Positions 27,084 through 34,898 of a stretch of 64,000 bases of DNA are shown here, in pieces. Source of the DNA: Gordonia soli NBRC 108243 (GTDB lineage Bacteria; Actinomycetota; Actinomycetes; Mycobacteriales; Mycobacteriaceae). Made by a program: the position numbers and the translations under genes. Position 1 is the stretch's first letter. Each line of letters starts with the position of its first letter. The notes under the pieces are model-generated. The model saw nothing but the letters and a program-made list of their open reading frames with translations, was not told the DNA's origin and did not search any database. Location of the stretch: positions 62,001-126,000 of the forward strand of contig NZ_BANX01000008.1 in the NCBI RefSeq assembly GCF_000334455.1, read 5' to 3'.

Positions 27084-28679
27084 GCGGTCGAGACCGGACG
27101 CCGGCCGGTCCCCGGTAGAAGTCGTCGGAGTCGCGGGAGTCGTTCTCGGTCGCAGCAGGATCGCTGCAGCGACCGCTGCCACCGCGGTGACCCCGACTGC
27201 GACCCAGACCGCCTGGTGCAGACCCGCCACGAAGGCGTCGTCGACGGCGATGCGCATCGCCTCGGACACCGCGGCGGGTGCCCTGCGGGCGACCTCGGCA
27301 CCGGCCATCACCGATCCCTCCGCGATCGACTGCACTTCTCCGGGAACCCGCAGCGCGGCAAGCCGATCCGCCACGCCCGAGACATAGACCGAAGTCAGCA
27401 CCGATCCGAGGACCGCAACCCCGAGGGTGCCGCCGACCTCGCGGGTGGTGTCGTTGACCGCGGAACCGGCCCCGGCCTGTTCCGGACGTAGCGAATCCAT
27501 GATGACCTGCGTGCACGGGCCCGAGATGAAGGCCAGTCCCGCCGCCATCAGGGCCATCGCCCAGATGATCAGACCCCAGTACGTGGAGAGCCGGTCGGAG
27601 AACTCGACCAGACCGAATCCCGCCGACATCAGCAGTGCACCGACCGCGGCGACTGCTCGCGGTCCGAATCGATGCGACAGCGCCATCGCCACCGGCGAGA
27701 GCACCGCCATCACGATCGCGAACGGCAGCGTACGGACACCGGCCTCCAACGGCCCATAACCCTTGACCACCTGGAAGAACTGCGTGATCAGGAAGATGAA
27801 GCCGAACAGCGCGAAGAACGCGACCGAGATCATCCCGGCTGCGGTCGCGAAATGCCGGTTGGTGAACAGACGCACGTCCAGGATCGGGTTGTCCACCCGC
27901 AACTGACGGATCACGAAGCCGGCGAGGGCGATCGCCGCGAGCGCGAGCCCGCCGATGGTGCGCGGATCCGTCCAGCCGAAGTGCGGACCCTCGATCACCG
28001 AGTAGGTCAACAGGCCGAGCCCCGCGACGGACAGCAACAGTCCGACGATGTCGAACCGGGAGGTGGCGACCGGCGGCGCGGCCGGCACGACGACCACGAT
28101 GGCTGCAGCGGCCATCACACCGAAGGGCACGTTGATCCAGAAAACCGACGGCCACGAGTAGTGCTCGAGCAGCCATCCGCCGAGTACCGGGCCGATGGCG
28201 ACGGCGACTCCGGACGTCGCAGCCCAGACACCCACGGCCACAGCGCGTTCCTTGGCGTCGGTGAAGATCCTGGTCAGGATCGCAAGCGTGGCCGGGAAGA
28301 CGAGGGCCGCGAACAGGCCGAGACCACCACGCGCGGCGATGAGTTGATTCAACCCACCCGACAGCGCGGCCAGCACGGACACGGCACCGAAGCCCGCGAT
28401 GCCGGCGAGGAGCATCCGCCGGTGCCCGTACCGATCTCCCAGGTAGCCGCCGGTGAGCAGCAGCCCGGCGAAGACGAGCGTGTAGGCGTCGACGATCCAC
28501 TGCAAGCCCGAGATCCCCGCATCGAGCTCACGCGACATCGTCGGCAGCGCGACGTTGACGATCGTGTTGTCGATCATCACCAGCAGCACGGCGAAGCAGA
28601 GCGCGACGAGAGCGAACCATCGACGCGAGCCCCTCTCGGGCGCATTCGGCGGGACTCGTGTCTCCGGGTGTTCGGTCAT
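27045..28679 (-). CDS. DHA2-family (EmrB/QacA) multidrug efflux transporter
   Basis: 544 residues with about 14 membrane spans. The opening VALCFAVLLVMIDNTIVNVALP contains the DHA2 motif D1 (D-TIVNVALP), and motif A appears as GYLGDRYGHRRML near residue 80. Motif C-like GPVLGGWLLEHYSWPSVFWINVP lies near 165. It likely exports hydrophobic drugs using proton motive force. ATG 28679 follows GGAGGAACC. A divergent TetR gene and two palindromes in the 112-bp gap indicate local repression. The C-terminus overlaps the end of the reductase gene on the other strand by 39 bp. Confidence 0.92.
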   Translation of the reverse strand: MTEHPETRVPPNAPERGSRRWFALVALCFAVLLVMIDNTIVNVALPTMSRELDAGISGLQWIVDAYTLVFAGLLLTGGYLGDRYGHRRMLLAGIAGFGAVSVLAALSGGLNQLIAARGGLGLFAALVFPATLAILTRIFTDAKERAVAVGVWAATSGVAVAIGPVLGGWLLEHYSWPSVFWINVPFGVMAAAAIVVVVPAAPPVATSRFDIVGLLLSVAGLGLLTYSVIEGPHFGWTDPRTIGGLALAAIALAGFVIRQLRVDNPILDVRLFTNRHFATAAGMISVAFFALFGFIFLITQFFQVVKGYGPLEAGVRTLPFAIVMAVLSPVAMALSHRFGPRAVAAVGALLMSAGFGLVEFSDRLSTYWGLIIWAMALMAAGLAFISGPCTQVIMDSLRPEQAGAGSAVNDTTREVGGTLGVAVLGSVLTSVYVSGVADRLAALRVPGEVQSIAEGSVMAGAEVARRAPAAVSEAMRIAVDDAFVAGLHQAVWVAVGVTAVAAVAAAILLRPRTTPATPTTSTGDRPASGLDRSEIEDEVRSGTA

Positions 28680-28719
28680 GGTTCCTCCAGGTCTTCGAGT
28701 GTGGGCGGACGCTCGATGA

Positions 28720-28758
28720 ATAGAACGCTGTCCTATTTATGTAGAACAGTGTTACACA
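28720..28758. promoter_or_regulatory. Paired TetR operators between exporter and regulator genes
   Basis: Two imperfect palindromes share an AGAAC-N3-GT core: ATAGAAC-GCT-GTCCTAT at 28720-28736 (one mismatch) and TGTAGAAC-AGT-GTTACACA at 28740-28758 (two mismatches). Their centres are 21 bp apart, two helical turns, and they lie midway between the divergent starts at 28679 and 28792. The adjacent TetR is the likely ligand (inference). Confidence 0.65.
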
Positions 28759-28791
28759 ATTGCGGAACGCGAGTCCAGTAGTTTGTGACCC

Positions 28792-29370
28792 ATGACGTCG
28801 ACCCGCTCGCCCCGTACGCCGGCCACCGAGGTCCGCGCTGCGTTGATCACCGCCGGACGTCGCATCCTCGAACGCGATGGGGAGTCGGCCTTGACGGTCC
28901 GGGCCGTCGCCGGCGAGGCCCGAGTGGCGCCCATGGGCGTCTACAACCACTTCGACGGCAAGGACGGCCTGCTCGACGCCGTGGTCTCCGACGGTTTCGA
29001 GGAGTTCGCCCGAGCGATCAGCACCACCGACAGCGACCCGCTGGAACGGCTCTTCGCGAGCGGTCGCGCCTACCGCCGGTTCGCCGCCTCGTACCCGCGT
29101 CTCTACGCGCTCATGTTCTCGGGTCGCTGCCGACCTGATCCCGCGGTCGCCGAGAATGCATTCGGGCGATTCGTCGAGGTCATCCGCTACGGGCAGGCCG
29201 GCGGGATCATCGTCGCGGGCGACCCGGCAGATCTGGCCCTGCAGGTGTGGTCGTGCGTGCACGGGGCGATGAGCCTCGAACTCATGACCGCACAGCCGCT
29301 GACCATCGACGCGACCGAGAACTACGAGAACGTCCTGTCGCTCATCGCGCGGGGTGTGGCGCCCGGCTGA
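28792..29370 (+). CDS. TetR/AcrR family repressor of the adjacent exporter
   Basis: 192 residues. The N-terminal helix-turn-helix reads ALTVRAVAGEARVAPMGVYNHFDGKDGLLDAVV (about residues 35-67), with the family's VYNHFxxKDGLL end. The C-terminal ligand domain (SYPRLYALMFSGRC, AYRRFAASY) resembles the TetR_C_13/33-type WHG domains. It is divergent from the DHA2 exporter, a standard drug-sensing arrangement, and two palindromes lie between them. It should also repress itself. Confidence 0.88.
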   Translation: MTSTRSPRTPATEVRAALITAGRRILERDGESALTVRAVAGEARVAPMGVYNHFDGKDGLLDAVVSDGFEEFARAISTTDSDPLERLFASGRAYRRFAASYPRLYALMFSGRCRPDPAVAENAFGRFVEVIRYGQAGGIIVAGDPADLALQVWSCVHGAMSLELMTAQPLTIDATENYENVLSLIARGVAPG

Positions 29371-29434
29371 CCGGCGGCTGCAGGATCTGCACAGGGCGGA
29401 CCGACGCCGCAGGAGGATCTGGAACACTGTTCGG

Positions 29435-30247
29435 ATGACCGAGTACCGGATCGACGACCTGGCCAGGGCAGCGGGGACGACGACCCGCAACGTCCGCGGC
29501 TACCAGGACCGCGGCCTGCTGCCACGTCCTGTGCGTCGCGGCCGCATCGCGATCTACACCGACACCCACCTCGCCCGACTCCGCGTGATCAACGATCTAC
29601 TCAAGCGCGGCTTCACCATCCGGCACATCGGCGAGTTCCTGCTCGGCATCCAGCGCGGCGACGATCTCGCCGATGTACTCGGCCTCCGCGAGGTGGTGTC
29701 GGAGCCGTGGTCCACCGCCACGTCGACGACGATGACGACGGTCGACCTGAAGGACCTGCTCAACTCGGCCAATCCTGCACTGTTCCAACGACTCATCGAG
29801 TTCGGCCTGATCCGCCCCGAGGACGACGGGTCACCGCCGGCGCGGTACACCATCCTCGACCAGGAGACTGTGTCGGCATACGGCCGACTGGTCAAGCTGG
29901 GCTTGCCGTTGAGCGGCATCGTCGACGTCCACGGTCGTCTGGACCGAGAAATGTCGGCGGTGGCCGAGACCGTGATCTCGGCGGGTCGGCGCGCGGTGAC
30001 CGAAGGCCATTCCGACGGATGGATTCCCCAGACCGACGTCGAATCCGACTGGGCGGCTGAGCTGTTGACCGAATTGCGTCGGGCGGGCACGGTGTCGGCG
30101 CACAACGCGCTGGACCGCGCGCTCGATCGCGACCTGGCCCGGCAGCTCGAGGACTACCTCGGGCGTGCGCGGGATGCGGCCAACGCCGCGGTGGACGATA
30201 CGGCACGGGACGGCGAGGGCCCGACCGCGTCGGACGTCGCCGACTGA
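29435..30247 (+). CDS. MerR family transcriptional regulator
   Basis: 270 residues from ATG 29435. The N-terminal winged helix begins YRIDDLARAAGTTTRNVRGYQDRGLLPRPVR (residues 3-33), followed by YTDTHLARLRVINDLLKRGF. The long C-terminal part (about residues 90-270) lacks the short coiled coil of metal-sensing MerR proteins and has no cysteine cluster, so an organic ligand or protein partner is more likely. An AGGAGG lies rather far upstream (about 19 bases). The gene follows the TetR gene by 64 bp on the same strand and could be cotranscribed with it. Confidence 0.85.
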   Translation: MTEYRIDDLARAAGTTTRNVRGYQDRGLLPRPVRRGRIAIYTDTHLARLRVINDLLKRGFTIRHIGEFLLGIQRGDDLADVLGLREVVSEPWSTATSTTMTTVDLKDLLNSANPALFQRLIEFGLIRPEDDGSPPARYTILDQETVSAYGRLVKLGLPLSGIVDVHGRLDREMSAVAETVISAGRRAVTEGHSDGWIPQTDVESDWAAELLTELRRAGTVSAHNALDRALDRDLARQLEDYLGRARDAANAAVDDTARDGEGPTASDVAD

Positions 30248-30333
30248 GTTAACGCCGACTGAGTAACTGGCCGGCAGAGTGCTGCGTGACGCCGAAGGCG
30301 CCGCAACTCTTCAGGGCAGCAACTCGCCAGGAC

Positions 30334-30384
30334 AGCGAGATCCTCAGGGCAGCGAGATCCTCAGGGCAGCGAGATCCTCAGGGC
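30334..30384. repeat. Three perfect 17-bp tandem repeats at the stop codon of the next gene
   Basis: The unit AGCGAGATCCTCAGGGC occurs at 30334-30350, 30351-30367 and 30368-30384, with a decayed copy just before. The last unit contains the stop codon (30378-30380) of the minus-strand gene, so the array extends outward from that gene's 3' end. Confidence 0.9.
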
Positions 30385-32249
30385 AGGAGGATCGGCGGGA
30401 GCCCGGGGATCGGGTTCGGGATCGATCGGCGTGGTGCCGGACGCGGCCGCGGACGGTTCGGCGCACGGTCGGAACCCGACTGTGACTCACCGCCGGTGGC
30501 CACCGGCGGAGGCGGGCTGTACCGCTCGGCCGGCACGCGAGCATCGGCGAGTTCACGGGGGTCGGCGTAGGCCGGAGCCGATGGCGCGGTACTGCCGGTC
30601 GGGTTCTGGCCCGTCGGGTTCTGGCCGGTCGGGTTCTGGGGTGCGGTGGCTCGGGTCTCGCCCGTAGCCGACGGCGAGACGTCGTCGGAGCCGGACAGAC
30701 TCATCGCGGAGACCACGACGATGCCGATCAGAGCGGCGACCGCGCCACCGCCGATCAGCACCTTGCGTCGCGTCTCGGGTCGTTGGAGTCCCACGCCGCG
30801 GCGCATGGCGATCGAGAAGATCGGGTCGACCTCGCGGCCGGTCGGTTCCCACGCCGGAGCCGGACGGAAGGCCGGCAGATTGTCCGACGGCGGCCCCGCC
30901 GCGGCCGTTTGAGCGGCAGAAGCGTTGAGCGCAGCCGAGATCGGCTGATCGAGCGGGGCCGACGAGTATGCGCGCGGCGGCTCCGACTGCGGGGTACCCG
31001 CTGCCCACCCCTGGATGGGCATCGTCGACTCGACCGCAGCTATCGGCGAATGGTCCCCAGCGGTCGGCGATGCCGACGTGGTTCCGCCCGTGCTCGAGTT
31101 CGCGACTGCGGCGGCTGTCGGGTCCGATGCCGTCCACGCCTCCGAGGCGATCGGTGTCGGCTCCAGCGTTGCTGGATCGGACGCGGCCGGACGCTGGGAC
31201 TCAGCGTCCCCGGTCGGCGTCGAGGGATCTGCGGGGTCGGCGCCGGGGACGGTACCCGCGGGATGCGGCACAACGGGCGCCATCGAGTCCGCGGCTGCTG
31301 CGGCGGCCGTGGCGGCTGCCGCGCTCGATGCTGCCGTGCTCGATGCTGCCGTGCTCGATGCTGCCGTGCTCGATGCAGCTGACGCGGGGTCGGTCATCCG
31401 GTCGCGGGTGGGGCGCACGCGTGGACCCTCATCCGGTCCGCGTGCGGCACCGGTCGCCGCCGGTGGATTCGATCGCTCGGATGACGAACGATCAGGGGAC
31501 GTGCCCAGTCGGTTGACCGGCGTCGTGCCGCGCGATGCGCCTGCGCGCTGGAACGAAGCGATGCCCGCGGTGACCTCTTCGTCGAGCGTGATCACCGGCA
31601 CCGGCGCGGTCTGGGTGAGCGACGTGCGCCATCCGGGCCAGTCGTGATGGCCGGCGGTGATCACCACCGAGCGGACCGGACGAGGCGCCTCCTCGGCGAT
31701 CTCCTGCCACAGTCGGTCGATCTCGACCGCGACGTCCCGGGTCGACTCGTCGACGTCACGTCGGGTGACGCGGAACAGCCGGACGTGTTCGCGGCCCATG
31801 ATGAACGCGCCGTCGGACGACTGCAGCCGCACGCGCCCGCGAGCGGTCAGGTCGAGCAGTTCGGCAGCCCACGCGGGGGTCTCCGGCTGGTCGACGCGAC
31901 CGGCCCGGACCAGATGGTCGGCGATCAGACGATCGAGCAGCTCCGTACGGATCGCCGCGGTCAGGCTCTCGTGGACGATCACGGCGGAGGCGCCGTCGAT
32001 GACTGCGATGCGCAGGCCGATCTCCGTGAGATCCAGCAGGACGAACGGCTCGTCCTCGGGCAGCCCGAGATCACGCTGGTGGCGTCGGATTCCGTCTGCC
32101 ACCGCATCGGACAGCGTCCTGCGCACGGCGGTCGCGGACGAACGGCCCCCACCGTCGTCCGCACCCGGTGCGCTCGCACGGGATCGCCGAGGCGACCCAC
32201 GATCTGAGCTCGCCGCCGGGTCAAGGGTCATCGAATTTCCTGAGTTCAT
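30378..32249 (-). CDS. Membrane protein with Hsp70/actin-like N-terminal domain and low-complexity linker, function unknown
   Basis: 623 residues from ATG 32249 (GGGGAGG upstream). Residues about 60-265 form a globular domain with LLDLTEIGLRIAVIDGASAV, VVITAGHHDWPGW and ITLDEEVTAGIASF; the spacing recalls the phosphate and adenosine loops of Hsp70/actin-fold proteins, but catalytic residues are not convincing. A linker of over 200 residues rich in Ala, Ser, Pro and Thr follows, containing two short tandem repeats. One transmembrane helix (VLIGGGAVAALIGIVVVSAM) lies near residues 487-510, and an extracytoplasmic Pro-rich tail ends the chain. I do not recognise the family. It is downstream of UDP-glucose dehydrogenase on the same strand with a 142-bp gap. 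Confidence 0.7.
   Translation of the reverse strand: MNSGNSMTLDPAASSDRGSPRRSRASAPGADDGGGRSSATAVRRTLSDAVADGIRRHQRDLGLPEDEPFVLLDLTEIGLRIAVIDGASAVIVHESLTAAIRTELLDRLIADHLVRAGRVDQPETPAWAAELLDLTARGRVRLQSSDGAFIMGREHVRLFRVTRRDVDESTRDVAVEIDRLWQEIAEEAPRPVRSVVITAGHHDWPGWRTSLTQTAPVPVITLDEEVTAGIASFQRAGASRGTTPVNRLGTSPDRSSSERSNPPAATGAARGPDEGPRVRPTRDRMTDPASAASSTAASSTAASSTAASSAAAATAAAAAADSMAPVVPHPAGTVPGADPADPSTPTGDAESQRPAASDPATLEPTPIASEAWTASDPTAAAVANSSTGGTTSASPTAGDHSPIAAVESTMPIQGWAAGTPQSEPPRAYSSAPLDQPISAALNASAAQTAAAGPPSDNLPAFRPAPAWEPTGREVDPIFSIAMRRGVGLQRPETRRKVLIGGGAVAALIGIVVVSAMSLSGSDDVSPSATGETRATAPQNPTGQNPTGQNPTGSTAPSAPAYADPRELADARVPAERYSPPPPVATGGESQSGSDRAPNRPRPRPAPRRSIPNPIPGLPPILLP
30597..30641. repeat. 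15-bp tandem repeat coding for PTGQN
   Basis: Three near-identical 15-bp units (GGTCGGGTTCTGGCC type) encode PTGQN-PTGQN-PTG in the extracytoplasmic tail of the membrane protein. Confidence 0.8.
31315..31374. repeat. 15-bp tandem repeat coding for SSTAA
   Basis: Four units of GCTGCCGTGCTCGAT, three perfect (31330-31374) and one with a single change (31315-31329), code for repeated SSTAA in the linker. As a multiple of three it can expand or contract without breaking the frame. Confidence 0.88.
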
Positions 32250-32391
32250 ACGGGCACGGCCTCCCCACCGCGCCGGGAGCGATGCGGGTGGGTCATCACG
32301 ACCCGGTTGCATCACCCCGGTCTTCGCCGACAACAAACTAACACGGTCACGATCGAGAAGTCTCCGTGTAGTGCTGCCGGCCACCGCATGT

Positions 32392-33807
32392 TCAGCCGGT
32401 GACCACGACTCCACCGGTACCACGGACCCCCTCCGGGCGCCGCACCTCACGACTGTCGGGTCGCACACTGATCCGGTCACGGGTGGCTCCGCCGATGGCC
32501 GAGTAGGTCCAGCCGGCCGACCGCCACATGCCCGGATCGAGGCACCGACGGCCGTCGACGATGACCCGGTTGCGCACCACCGGCGTGAGCTCCTCCGGCG
32601 CCATGTGCACGAATTCGGCCCACTCGGTGGCGACCACCACGACGTCTGCCTGCTCGCACGCGTCCGATGCGCTCTCGGCGTAGCGCAGCATCGGGTACAT
32701 CCGGCGCGAGTTGTCCATCGCCTTGGGGTCGAACACCGTGACAGGGGCGCCGCGCAAGGCGAGCTGCCCGGCGACGTTCAGTGCCGGCGAGTCCCGGACG
32801 TCGTCGGACTCCGGCTTGAATGCCGCTCCCAGCATGGCGATGTTGGTGCCCAGGACCTCGCCGCCGCACGCATCGGCGACCAGGTCCACGAGCGCGCCAC
32901 GCCGACGCATGTTGACCGCGTCCACCTCCCGCAGGAATCGCAGAGCTTGGTTGGCGCCCAACTCTTCCGCACGCGCCATGAAGGCGCGGATGTCCTTGGG
33001 CAGGCAGCCGCCGCCGAAACCGACGCCCGCGTTGAGGAACTTGCGTCCGATGCGCTGGTCGTAGCCGATCGCGTCGGCGAGGGTCGAGACGTCGGCGTCG
33101 ACGATCTCGCAGACCTCGCTGACCGCGTTGATGAACGAGATCTTCGTGGCGAGAAAGGCATTCGCCGCCACCTTGACCAGTTCCGCGGTGGCCCAGTCGG
33201 TCCGGATGAAGGGAGTTCCGGACTCGAGCACCTCGCGGTAGACCTCCGCCACGACCTGCTCGGCGATCGAGTCGGCGCGCTGCGGGTCGGTGCCCAGCAC
33301 GAGGCGGTCGGGTTCCAGCGTGTCCTCCACGGCAAAGCCCTCGCGCAGGAACTCGGGACTCCAGGCGAGCTCCACATCCGACCCCGGCGCTGCGAGCACC
33401 GCGATGCGCTGGGCCAGCGAGGCGGCCGTGCCGACCGGGACCGTGGACTTGCCGATGATCAGGTGCTGACCGCGCAGCAGCGGAGTGAGCGAATCGATGG
33501 CGGCCTCGACGTGGCCGGTGTCGGCGGCGTGTCCGCGCTGCTGTTGCGGAGTCCCGACGCCCAGGAAGTGGACCGATCCGAAGGCGGCCACCTCGTGGTA
33601 ATCCGTCGTGAACTGGAGACGGCCCGCATCGATGTTGCGACGCAGGACGTCGGCGAGCCCCGGCTCGAAGAAGGGGACGTCACCGTCACGCAGGCGGGCG
33701 ACCTTCTCGGCATCGACATCGACACCCAACACGTGGTGACCGAGTTCGGCCATGCACGCCGCGTGCGTAGCTCCGAGGTACCCGCAACCGATAGTCGTCA
33801 GCTTCAT
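32392..33807 (-). CDS. udgA: UDP-glucose 6-dehydrogenase
   Basis: 471 residues from ATG 33807. The N-terminus KLTTIGCGYLGATHAACMAE is the NAD-binding site, GKSTVPVGTA and the EFLREG segment follow, and the catalytic cysteine lies in GVGFGGGCLPKD near residue 270. The enzyme oxidises UDP-glucose to UDP-glucuronate using two NAD, supplying uronic acid for surface polysaccharides such as those of the locus at 14-23 kb. The last 25 residues are basic and non-conserved. Mycobacteria place udgA beside dcd in the same way. A pair of 10-bp direct repeats lies upstream of the start. Confidence 0.92.
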   Translation of the reverse strand: MKLTTIGCGYLGATHAACMAELGHHVLGVDVDAEKVARLRDGDVPFFEPGLADVLRRNIDAGRLQFTTDYHEVAAFGSVHFLGVGTPQQQRGHAADTGHVEAAIDSLTPLLRGQHLIIGKSTVPVGTAASLAQRIAVLAAPGSDVELAWSPEFLREGFAVEDTLEPDRLVLGTDPQRADSIAEQVVAEVYREVLESGTPFIRTDWATAELVKVAANAFLATKISFINAVSEVCEIVDADVSTLADAIGYDQRIGRKFLNAGVGFGGGCLPKDIRAFMARAEELGANQALRFLREVDAVNMRRRGALVDLVADACGGEVLGTNIAMLGAAFKPESDDVRDSPALNVAGQLALRGAPVTVFDPKAMDNSRRMYPMLRYAESASDACEQADVVVVATEWAEFVHMAPEELTPVVRNRVIVDGRRCLDPGMWRSAGWTYSAIGGATRDRISVRPDSREVRRPEGVRGTGGVVVTG

Positions 33808-33875
33808 GTCTTTGTGGGTACGCCCGGCGCGCTGCGGGGCGGCAACCGTCGGGTGGCGGTGTCGGATCAGCCCGA

Positions 33876-33905
33876 TGAACACCCGTCACCCTCGGTGAAC
33901 ACCCG
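33876..33905. promoter_or_regulatory. Direct repeats upstream of UDP-glucose dehydrogenase
   Basis: TGAACACCCG occurs at 33876-33885 and again at 33896-33905, exactly 20 bp apart, 70-100 bp before the start at 33807. The two-turn spacing suggests a dimeric activator or repressor site (inference). Confidence 0.4.
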
Positions 33906-33957
33906 GCCAGGATCAGGTGACCAGCGGAGTGTCGGCGAGGATCGGGGACGACATTTC

Positions 33958-33977
33958 AGCAGTACAGGGGTACTGCT
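33958..33977. other. Short perfect inverted repeat between dcd and udgA
   Basis: AGCAGTAC at 33958-33965 pairs with GTACTGCT at 33970-33977 around a 4-base loop. It may end the dcd transcript or serve as a binding site. Confidence 0.4.
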
Positions 33978-34040
33978 ATTACCGATCCGGCCACCGCAGC
34001 CGTTGTGCCGCCGGGTGGCCGGACGGTGGCACGGGGCCCA

Positions 34041-34119
34041 GTCGGCGGGATCCCAACCGGCGGAGAACTCGGTCGGCGGGGAACTCGGTCGGCGGGGATC
34101 TCAGTCGGCGCGGATGAAG
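34041..34119. repeat. 16-bp tandem repeats at the dcd stop codon
   Basis: About five diverged units of the form GTCGGCGGGGATCTCA run from 34041 to about 34119 with starts at 34041, 34057, 34072, 34088 and 34104. The unit at 34088-34103 contains the dcd stop codon. Confidence 0.8.
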
Positions 34120-34673
34120 TTCAGGTACGCCTTCGACGGCGTCGGTCCGCGCTGCCCCTGGTACTTGGACCCGACCGCGGCACTGCCGTACGGGTGCTCG
34201 GCCGGGCTGCTGAGCCGGATCAGGCACAGCTGGCCGATCTTCATACCCGGCCACAGCGTGATCGGCAGGTTCGCCACGTTGGACAGTTCCAGGGTGATGT
34301 GACCGGAGAAGCCAGGATCGATGAAGCCCGCGGTCGAGTGCGTCAGCAACCCGAGGCGGCCGAGCGAGGACTTGCCCTCGAGGCGACCGGCGAGATCGTC
34401 GGGCAGCGTGCAGACCTCCAGCGTTGAACCGAGGACGAACTCGCCCGGGTGCAGCACGAAGGGCTCTCCCTCGGCCGGCTCGACCAGCGTCGTCAGCTCG
34501 TCCTGCCGCTGCGCCGGATCGATGTGGGTGTACTTGGTGTTGTTGAAGACCCGGAACAGACTGTCGAGCCGGACGTCGACGCTCGACGGTTGGACGAGGG
34601 CGGGATCGAACGGGTCGAGGGCCAGACGACCGTCGGCGATCTCGGCGCGGATGTCGCGATCGGAGAGCAGCAC
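34101..34673 (-). CDS. dcd: dCTP deaminase
   Basis: 190 residues, the same length as the Mycobacterium tuberculosis enzyme. The start is GTG 34673, giving [12 protein letters not shown] to match the family N-terminus; the longer frame to 34865 is not conserved sequence. Landmarks are [39 protein letters not shown] and [14 protein letters not shown] with the catalytic Glu, then [11 protein letters not shown] near the end. It deaminates dCTP to dUTP for thymidylate synthesis; the mycobacterial enzyme also hydrolyses the product to dUMP, and close similarity makes that likely here. Divergent from the exported-protein gene, 225 bp between starts. Confidence 0.95.
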   Translation of the reverse strand: MLLSDRDIRAEIADGRLALDPFDPALVQPSSVDVRLDSLFRVFNNTKYTHIDPAQRQDELTTLVEPAEGEPFVLHPGEFVLGSTLEVCTLPDDLAGRLEGKSSLGRLGLLTHSTAGFIDPGFSGHITLELSNVANLPITLWPGMKIGQLCLIRLSSPAEHPYGSAAVGSKYQGQRGPTPSKAYLNFIRAD

Positions 34674-34898
34674 AAGGATCGAGGTTATCGGACCGGCGCC
34701 CGCCCCGGACCGACTGGCGACCCAGACGGGTTCGACTGGTCCATCGGGCCGGGAGGTGAACCGTCGATGTCCACCGGCGGTCGACTTGTGCGCCGGCTTC
34801 GCCGAACCATGGATAACTGCGATCCGTGACCTTAGAGTGACCCCTTGTGTCAGCGGTCCGGTCATCGCCGGTCAGCTCGGTCGGGGTCGAGAGGAACG

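Noticed and set aside
30334..30384. CRISPR array
   Set aside because: Units are contiguous 17-bp tandem copies without spacers, and no cas genes are present in the window.
30378..32249. Type VII secretion-associated (Rv3446c-like) protein
   Set aside because: The actin-like rhythm and single helix recall that family, but no ESX genes are nearby and no specific motif supports it.
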